From positions 30,568,001-30,632,000 of the forward strand of contig OX485806.1 of the NCBI GenBank assembly GCA_950295325.1: a stretch of DNA of 64,000 nucleotides, written 5' to 3'. Under the pieces are notes generated by a model. That model made no database searches. It had not been told where the DNA came from and saw only the letters and a program-made list of their open reading frames with translations. Position numbers and translations under genes: made by a program. This stretch comes from Polytrichum commune. Its lineage: Eukaryota; Streptophyta; Polytrichopsida; Polytrichales; Polytrichaceae. Of this stretch, positions 56,494-64,000 are shown in pieces; the stretch's first letter is position 1; every line of letters starts with the position of its first letter.

Positions 56494-56542
56494 TATATTA
56501 ATTTGAGACTAGAGAAAGTCTCAATTTAACGAATATAGTGTT
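56494..56542. repeat. Right (T-side) terminal repeat of E3
   Basis: ATATTAATTTGAGACTAGAG, AAAGTCTCAATTTAACGAAT, ATAGTGTT, followed by the flank AAGG. Confidence 0.9.
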
Positions 56543-57180
56543 AAGGGAGGGATATTATTTTTCTCTAGTGTGTACATAAAAAAGAACCTATTAGAATATT
56601 TGAAGTAAAGGGAGATGTAAAAAAGGGTTTAATGCAATCATTAAGTTGTATGGTAATATGGATGAAAATATGCTCAATGACTTTCTCATTGGAAAGTGAA
56701 AGTGAAAGTGAAAGTGGACAATAATGAAAGACAATTTTAATCTTGATTTACATTTTGTATGTGTAGTGGAGGCATTTATTACATTAACTAGAATATCTTA
56801 GAATAAATACACGAGTCAATTTTCCAACATGCCGTTGGTACGTATACATTCTCTATAAACATCTCGTGTATAAGGGGTTTAATTTCATAGTGACCTATGC
56901 GTGCCATTTAGATTTCCAATAAAGAATCCACCTCCGGGTTGCTCGTTAGGTAACAATTAAATAGGCAATTGACTAGGGGTTGGCTGCGACAGTTAACCCA
57001 TGTGAAAATTGTTCAATATACCCCCCATTGACATGGCGCAACATGACAAACGCCGATGTGTAATCTCTGTTCATTGCTGATTTGTAATGATATTGTAGGT
57101 TTTAAGGCAACCTTAAAATGGAATATCTTTTGCTAGAAAATTTGAGCACTATAAACTTAATTTTATAATTGATATGATGA
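56543..57180. other. Non-coding DNA between E3 and repeat R copy 2
   Basis: AT-rich, with a short GAAAGT triplet of hexamers near 56694. No gene seen. Confidence 0.5.
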
Positions 57181-57808
57181 TCTTGATAAAAGAGGTACAG
57201 TGAAATTAATTCCGAGTCTTCTTGCATTGTCTGCTATTCAGAGGTGTGGTCATTCCTCTCAATACAATTAATTTACTTCAATTCATTGCTGCTCCCATCC
57301 CACCAGCAAAACCCCGGAAAAACAACCGATCACTACACTAAATATTGTATGTAATGTCTTATGGTATTTTTATTTTATGTCACTGTGGTAATTTTCTAAT
57401 GAGACTTCTTATGAATAGGTTTACAAATTTTGTCATCCCCATTTACTTTTAGTTCATCCTTTTTATATAAAAAATTTAATTTTTGTATAAACTGTATCCT
57501 GAAATTTTTGTAATGAAGTACTGTCACTGATGATTGAAATTGAATGAAAATTCACTTAGTAAGTGACATTATTTGCAACACTGTATATCTATAATTTAAA
57601 GTTTAAAAAAAAGAAGGAATGACAAATAGCATTAGGTTTACATTCAGTGTTGGTGACACTAGTTTATCTTTAAGTCCACCAAGTTTCTCCTGTCTGGGTT
57701 TCTCACACATGTGTGTTCACTGCACCGGTGCATTAAACTAGTTATGCGAAATTCAATCCGCCATTAATTTGCATTTGAAATCCGAAGAGACTGTGAATGC
57801 TTGGTGTA
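57181..57808. repeat. Intergenic repeat R, copy 2
   Basis: Matches 23698-24325. Here it continues leftward without an E4-type end, so it serves as the empty site for E4. On its right it is interrupted at TA by a pogo-like element. Confidence 0.85.
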
Positions 57809-58743
57809 CAGTCTAACCTTGATAATGTCACACCATCCGTTTCACCAAAAAGAGTGATATAAACAAGGTGTGACATATTTGATAATGTCACATTTTGAAG
57901 ATTTGTGCATAATGTGATACTATCAAAAAAATAGGTAGAAATCAAAATAAAATTACAATGTAAAAAAGAAAATAACAAATATGAGACTTCAATGTTTTTG
58001 AATGTAAAATCTAATTCAAAATTGTGAATAACAACAAGAGCACATCATAATGTGTCATTGAGATCAGGTAAAGACCTCTCACTAGAGACAAAGAAGCTTC
58101 TAATGTCACATTGTTTTGTTGATGTTAAATGTGCAACACCAATTCTAATGAGTTTGTCATGGATTTTTTCCATTCTTAACAACTCCAGAGTGTTGAAAAT
58201 CTAAGAACCTTGGCTAGCCATAAAATTCAAAACATCTTTAGCATATTTTTGTGCATCGCTTAGCTTCATTACTTTAGACTCATCATCACTGCTATCAACA
58301 AATCAATGGGTCTACTTCCATGGAATCAAGAATATGTTCGCCATCTTGCACTAATTGCACAAGCTCCTCAGTAGAATATTCCACCTCAAAATCATCTTCA
58401 CCTTCCATGTTTATGTACTCCAAAGGACAAAGCTTTTCTACAGGCTTGCTTTCGACATCCAAACCCAAATTCAATGCGGCGATGAGATTGCCCAATTCCA
58501 AAGTTGCTTCCTCCATTTTGGACTTCATATGTTCACCAAAATTGTTGATATCTGCATTCCACTTTGTAGGCAATATCGCGGACTTTCTCCAACAATTTCT
58601 AATGGTTTGATCATCTAATTCATGCCATGCTGCCACACACCATAGCATGGCTTGAAATAGATCAACATTTAGTTTCCCCAAATCTTCATTTGAGTTGTTA
58701 TCAATTTGTTGCAAAGTCCAGGCAACAAGCTTGCGCTTATAGC
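57809..58743. mobile_element. pogo-like (Tc1/mariner superfamily) element, right part cut off
   Basis: Starts CAGTCTAACCTTGATAATGT, CACACC, directly after a TA. The homologous site in R copy 1 reads GGTGTATCAAC, uninterrupted. The internal GTGTGACATATTTGATAATG and TCACA repeat the terminal motif. A transposase C-terminus lies at 58295-58743. The right end is replaced by E5. Confidence 0.7.
58295..58743 (-). pseudogene. pogo/jerky-type transposase C-terminal fragment
   Basis: Reads YKRKLVAWTLQQIDN, then AMLWCVAAWHELDDQTIRNCW and RKSAILP in pieces, a typical end of the DDE_1 (pogo, jerky) endonuclease domain: A-W-x-x-v-x-x-x-T-I-x-N-C-(F/W). An acidic tail follows (VEKLCPLEYINMEGEDDFEV). The upstream part, with the catalytic residues, is lost at the E5 junction (58743/58744). 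Confidence 0.75.
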
Positions 58744-59757
58744 AACACTATATTCGTTAAATTGAGACTTTCTCTAGTCTCAAATTAATATATGGATCAC
58801 ACAACATTCCGTGTTCCGAAACTATATTGAGAACAATCTCAAATATATTATATGTTCTAATATCCCAAATCTATTTTGTGTGGACTCAACACCAACTTCA
58901 TCAACAAAAACACTTTGGGTAGAGCACTCCAAACTAGTTTCACCCAATCAACATATAAAATGATTTCTATTATTAGCATGGTCAATAAAATATGCACCTT
59001 GTAACATACAAAGTGCATGCAATAAATACGTATTTCTTCAATGGAAAATTTAGTCCCAAACTTAATAAAAAAATAATCTTCACAATTGTATTGAAATATA
59101 GTAAATGGATATTCATCCAACCCCAAACAATATAGCATTCGCAAGTTCTACCCAAACTTTGTCCCAAGTTTGAGGAGCACACATATGAGTAATATATATT
59201 TGTCGAATTATTGTTTACACTATAATCATGCTAACACAATCCTACCAACTTCTCATTCAACGTGGGTTGCTTCTTCTGCGATCCGAGCAAGGTTGTCTTT
59301 TGCAAAAGTTATGTACTTTTGAGGGATGGACACCGATCCACTATGATTTTTCCGTGGTTTCCATGCTATGAATATGGAATCTGTATCTACCCAAGATGGA
59401 CCATGCTCAAAATCCACCTTCCACCGAAAGTGTTGGTTTGTATCCCAGCCTGTATAATGCCGAACAACATCTTCATTCCGTGCTGTCGGTCGGTAGTACT
59501 CTACTTGTATCTGTCGAAAATGAGGGCTAGAAGTCACAAAATTTGGTTTGGACAAAGCTCTTGCCACCCACACTGGCTTTGCATATATCTCATCTCCCGG
59601 GCGCAAAATGAGCATATAACCTTCATGATAATCCACTGCAATGCGGAAAGATGGTGGCGGACGACTACTAGCAGGCCCCACATAATGGTCGTCCACATCA
59701 AACTCCTCTCGCACCTCTCCATTTCCCAAAAGACTAGCCTCCGAAGGTTGTACATTC
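58744..59757. mobile_element. E5: T-side end of a large element, truncated
   Basis: Left end AACACTATATTCGTTAAATT, GAGACTTTCTCTAGTCTC (T-side type), inserted in the pogo-like transposase. Homology to T3 stops near 59757. The rest is missing. Confidence 0.8.
59253..59757 (-). pseudogene. T5: C-terminal fragment of the DUF7869-like protein
   Basis: About 168 codons from VQPSEASLLGNGEVREEF through FRIAVDYHEGYMLILRPGDE to EEATHVE-stop, very close to T3. Homology breaks at the VNVQ codons. The core catalytic boxes are absent. Confidence 0.85.
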
Positions 59758-60184
59758 ACAGGGAAGGTAGGGGTTTTTACCTGATTCAACAAGTGGGGAA
59801 TACTCTTATCTTTCCCACATAATAAATACTAGGAAACGGTGAAATGCGTTTACCATGTGGAATAGTGTTGCTTAGCTTAGAAAGGAACTTAGAAACATAT
59901 CTTCAAGAAACTACGAGTATCCCTCCAAGTGCAGAGTAACCCTAGTTTCGCAAAACAAAGGATGATTTTCAAAAACCAAAAGTTAGAAGAAAGAGAAAAG
60001 TGGTCATCCCACTCCTTCGACCACCTGGATTGATGACAAACTTGTTTCATGCCCACATTGAACCTACACTACACTACACTACACTACTCCCTGCCAATAA
60101 AACCCTAAAAACAGAGAAACACGAGAAAAAACCTTCCCAGCCGAACTTCCAAGCCGAAGAGAAATAATCCGAACTTCCTCCTGG
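59758..60184. other. Short non-coding stretch with (CACTA)n run
   Basis: About five CACTA units near 60066-60090. No gene seen. It might be the end of the Tnp2-like transposon, but no matching inverted end is in the window. Confidence 0.4.
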
Positions 60185-63100
60185 TCACGAAACGATCCTA
60201 TAATGTATTCTGTCTCGAGGTTGAAGATCGTCCATTGCATAAGCAACACTGTATTGTTGTCCAATGTGTGCAGGACATGTCACTTTCATGAACTTGCACA
60301 AAAGCATTTCCACAGGACGAATGGAAGTGTAAATGTATGGAAACATACGATTGTTCAACACAACATTCATGCCAGTGATTTCATCAATGAGATCTACCAG
60401 ACGGCCATCAACCTCATCTTGCAAATGAAGGTAATAGTCTGCAGAGAAGAAAACTCGGATCTCTCCACCAAATTCGTGAGTAAAAAACCTTCTGATTCTA
60501 GCCTTATATGGTGTAGCAACATCAGGATCCTGCTTTACAATAACGTCACATCCAGGCATGTATAGCTTTCCTTGCAACAATATGTATTTCACCTCCTTCA
60601 TCAAAGGGCTCCATTCACTTTTATTCCAGTCACCAAGGATCCCCTTCTCCTGCAAATATACAGTAACATATTCTTCAAATTCCACATGCATCTTTTCCAG
60701 TTTAGTATCTTTTCTTCGCACTAGGATCCTTTTCAAGGCTGATGTCATAGTACATGCATTAGGGTCAATCCTCTGTATAATACTCCAAATCTCATTTGCC
60801 CTCTCAATAGTAGGAACTTGAATGACACACTTTGAGTGCCATGAAGGGCATGAAATGTCATTGTCTGCATTTGGGCAAATGCCCTCTGGAATGATCAAAT
60901 ACTTGTGGACACACAACATGTTCCTCTGTTGTGCTGAAAGACCATCTCCATCAACCTGAAGTTGTTTCCTAACAGTGGTAAAAATCTGCCTTGAATAAAA
61001 CTGAATGTATGTCACTTCCATCTCTTTGTTATTGGTAGATATTTTGTGGTACTTGGACACTAGGCGCTCGTATGAATAACACCAATATAGCTCACTTGGT
61101 CCAAAACGTAATATATCATCAATAATGTGAGCTGCTCCTGTAAATGCAAATGCACTTGATTAGCTAAAGACATGCTTCCATTACAAAACCATCCATTTCA
61201 GAAAAAATGGTTCCTAGGTAAACATGATTCAAATAATATGAAAGAAACATTAAAAATATTGTAGGGGTCCTTACCAGCAACATGTTCCAAAGGAGCCCCA
61301 TTTGGCCCATCTAGCTCCTCTGACAATACACGCCAAGAATGGAGCATCCTCTTAACAACCAGAGTGTCTCTCACTGTCCAACCATTTACTCTAGTATAGT
61401 TGAAGAAGTAGTGACTAATGTCCACTAAAAGAAGCCCTAGTTGCTGCCTTTCATAAGAAATTTGCCCTTGAACCAAATTTAGAACATGAGGAAGAATCCA
61501 TTGGATGAATAATTGGTTTTCTTCAGCCATATATGATGTGTGCAGGTCCACAGGGCTATTTGGCCATCTCCCCTGTCTCAACTCGTAAGGCCGTGCATTT
61601 GAAACCATAGAACACAGTTGCTTCACTTCTTCCATATTGACTCCAACCTCTATTAGTTCCAAAAATAGCTTTGAAATATAATTCTTGAAGAGGTTCAAGC
61701 TAGTAATTTGCATAACATCAAAAACCAAGTCCAAACTAATGTCGAAATCGTAAAGGTGAAACAACCTCCAAAGTACAGATTCCCCTGACACACCACCTTC
61801 CTACAATATAGCTTCTTTTACTTGTTCGCTTGGTGCTTGTTTCCATCTTGTTACAGTGGCACACAACTCATCACTAGAGCGCCTTGGTGGGGGCTCAATG
61901 AATTGTTGTCGATTATTTCCATACACATAATGTCCGTTCAAAAGGGAGGAATGGCATACACACCTTCGACATGGTGCTTTTCCAGATGCCTTCAACATTC
62001 CAATCTTCGTTTGTGCAGGATGATCGCCAGTCACCATCATCAGCATCACCCTCAAAACAACAGGACCCCTATCAGTACAAAGATGCCTGCTTATAACCTG
62101 AGGAGGGTATGCAAAGTTAGCACTGAACCCTGTTACAAACAAAGATTCCAACTCTTCCACTAAAGGCTGCAAAAACAAAGTCTTTGCTTCTTTGATCCGT
62201 ATAAAAAAAACCTCTTCTACTGAGTGTAGTGGAATGAATAGAATAGGAAGGATGTTGAGGCTGCCCATTTTGCCACTGTTCAAAACTTGCACTTCTACCA
62301 CCCAGCAACTCCTCATAGTATGGCGTGTGGGTTGAAAGCCATCCCAATGGGCCACTATACCAATGTTTCTAGGATCTCCCTGTAATAGATCAAGAATTTA
62401 ATGCAAATTAATGAAACACCAATATTAAAGCTCAAAGTAGATAGAACTAAAAAGGTAAAAAATAAAGGTAATTGAAGAAAACCAAAGTACGTACCTGACA
62501 CATGGATTTTGGTGCAACAATTGAATGTCGACATTTCCTGCACAAAAACTTATAAGCTTGGAGGTTTTCATCCCAGCTTCTTGGATCTAGTAGCTCATCA
62601 CACTTTCTTGGAAATGCTTTATGGCTTGTTTTGCAATTGGGTTGAGGACAAATTATTGGAAGCTCCCATTCTTTACTAGGATTCCAGAAATCTTGGTTTA
62701 TCCTTACTTTCATGCCATCCCATAAATTCTTGATAGGATTCACAACATCCTCTACACTCTTCCCCATCCATGTACCATTATTCCTCCACATTTCTAAAAT
62801 CTCATGGCAGAACATTTTTGACTGCATAATCAATGATAACTGAGGCCCAATTGGTAAGTAATCAAATGCCTTCATTTTTTTCCTTGGTAGTCTGCATTTT
62901 GGACACTTTTCATAACATAATGGGCAATCTCGTTTGTTGACCCCATGGAGCTCACACTGAAGAATTCGGCCAGATCTGTAGCAATCCTCATCACTTGGTC
63001 TCAAAACCACCCCTTCATGAGCATATTCCATTGTCCCAACACACAACCTCCATCTTTCTGGAGTCACCATTCCAAGTTGTGAATACATATCCATCAATTT

Positions 63101-63756
63101 CTTCCAAGACTTCGGAACTGAATAGCCTTCTAAGGTCCCATCCCATCCCACTGGTAACTGTGACATGAGAAATCCAAGAGGTTGGTGATCTAAATTTACT
63201 TGAGCTTCTGCAACTTGCCCAGTGGAGGTAAATCCTCCTAAAAACTGCTTCATCAGAAAATCTTGTAAGCCAATGCCTGCACCTTGAGCATCACAAACTG
63301 ATTGAACATATATAATTTGGTTTAATATGGCCTGTTCCAGTGTCCTTGCCTCCCTGCCCTCACCTTCATCAAGTGCTTGCCTGCCCTCACCATCACCAGG
63401 TGCTTGCCTGCCCTCACCTTCACCAGGTGCTTGCCTGCCCTCACCATCATAGTATGCCTCGCTGCCCTCACCATCACATTCTGCTAAGGCAATATCCGAG
63501 TCTTCATCAACGTCCATATCCAGTGCTGAGCGATCCTGTTCTTCATATTCAACCACCTCCAACTCTGTTCCTTCAAATTAAACTCCTTCAGAAGTAAAAG
63601 TTCAGCATCATCTTGCCTTTGCAAGTGATCTCTTGCAGTTGACATCATAACTAGCCTTCCTCCCATGTTCACACAAATTTTGCATGGACATTGAATCCTT
63701 CGATCCCTGCGTTCAGACATTGCTTTTCCTAATTTCGGTTGTGCACTTGCCCCCAC
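60185..63756 (-). pseudogene. Tnp2-like (CACTA-type) transposase, decayed
   Basis: Exons on the minus strand: 63756-62495, 62379-61275 and 61136-60185, with good GT-AG borders. The N-terminus has RRIQCPCKICVNMGGR (CxCxxC) and a repeated GEGRQAPGEGEG segment. Next come CPLCYEKCPKC (zinc-ribbon-like), FDYLPIGPQLSLIM, then VAHWDGFQPTRHTMRSCW, FLQPLVEELESLF, MMVTGDHPAQTKIG with CRRCVC, and SGESVLWRL, all in the order of Tnp2/KDZ-like transposases. Damage: a frame change near 63580 and an in-frame TAG at 61803-61801. It is unrelated to the T genes. Confidence 0.7.
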
Positions 63757-64000
63757 CCACCTGGTTCGCTAAGTAAGCACTAAGAAATTGTCACTAAGAA
63801 CACATGTGCGCATATGCTAACCACAGGTTCTTCAGGTGCATCCTAATAACAACAAACAACCCAAATGGTAAAGCACATCATGACCATCATCATCCAGATT
63901 ATGTCACAAATATCCTACTCACCTACAGTGTCCTAACAGCTCAAGAACTGCAGAAAGTATTGAGCCACTATCAAGTGCTATAATCTTGTGTTGTATTGGA
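63757..64000. other. Window edge upstream of the Tnp2-like gene
   Basis: No coding signal. Probably promoter or 5' UTR of the minus-strand gene. Confidence 0.35.

Larger units (their letters stand above)
40434..56542. mobile_element. E3: complete 16.1-kb CACTA-like element with divergent genes A3 and T3
   Basis: Left end AACACTATATTCGTTAAATT at 40434; right end TTTAACGAATATAGTGTT ending at 56542. The left flank ends AAGG and the right flank begins AAGG, consistent with a 4-bp target duplication if the terminus is AACACTA. Between them: A3 and its tail (minus, 47775-40973) and T3 (plus, 52978-56010) transcribed away from a 5-kb central region. About 30 word-III repeats (arm GTTTGGGTCG) occur from 43133 to 52777, around both genes. 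Both genes carry nonsense changes, so the copy is probably not autonomous now. Confidence 0.85.

Noticed and set aside
60066-60090. (CACTA)n run as a transposon terminus
   Set aside because: Looks like a microsatellite; no inverted partner or target duplication found.

Overview
The window is plant-type nuclear DNA: GT-AG introns, plant telomere-type TTTAGGG runs, a decayed Ty1/copia element and several DNA transposons in an AT-rich background. No tRNA, rRNA or clear single-copy host gene is recognised. I cannot name the species; a large-genome non-seed plant is only a guess.

The window is dominated by a family of very large DNA transposons with ends AACACTATATTCG...CGAATATAGTGTT (CACTA-like). 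One copy, E3 (40434-56542, 16.1 kb), has both ends and a matching 4-bp flank (AAGG). It carries two divergent genes: A (minus, 47775 to 40973) and T (plus, 52978-56010). T resembles DUF7869-type DDE transposases. A is a roughly 1600-residue multidomain protein: a ParB/DGQHR-like domain, a degenerate DNA-methyltransferase-like domain, an acidic coiled-coil region, and either an FCP1-like HAD domain or a Ser/Pro-rich tail, possibly chosen by splicing.

Layout: E1 (before 1 to 12324) has T1 (minus, running off the left edge) and A1 (plus). E1 sits in the 5' region of E2 (12325-20310, A2, a pseudogene). E2 sits inside the T gene of E4 (20311-23697). From 23698 to 40433 come an intergenic repeat, MITEs, AT-rich DNA, possible host exons near 33.4-34.7 kb and a copia remnant (36.9-39.5 kb). 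E3 follows. Then come a second copy of the intergenic repeat (57181-57808), a pogo-like element inserted at a TA (57809-58743), a T-gene fragment E5 (58744-59757) and a Tnp2-like transposase pseudogene (60185-63756).

The most striking feature is that each large element carries its own 22-bp inverted-repeat word, with geometry 10-2-10: ten-base arms and a variable two-base spacer. The word is repeated many times in the introns and 5' regions of its genes, and even in coding exon 3 of gene A. E1 uses arm TTTACGAACG, E2 TTTACGGACG and E3 GTTTGGGTCG. In E1 and E3 the same word surrounds both A and T. This suggests an element-encoded dimeric DNA-binding protein co-evolving with a private set of cis sites, possibly for self-recognition, anti-silencing or transposition control. 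That function is inference; the repeat pattern itself is read directly from the sequence.
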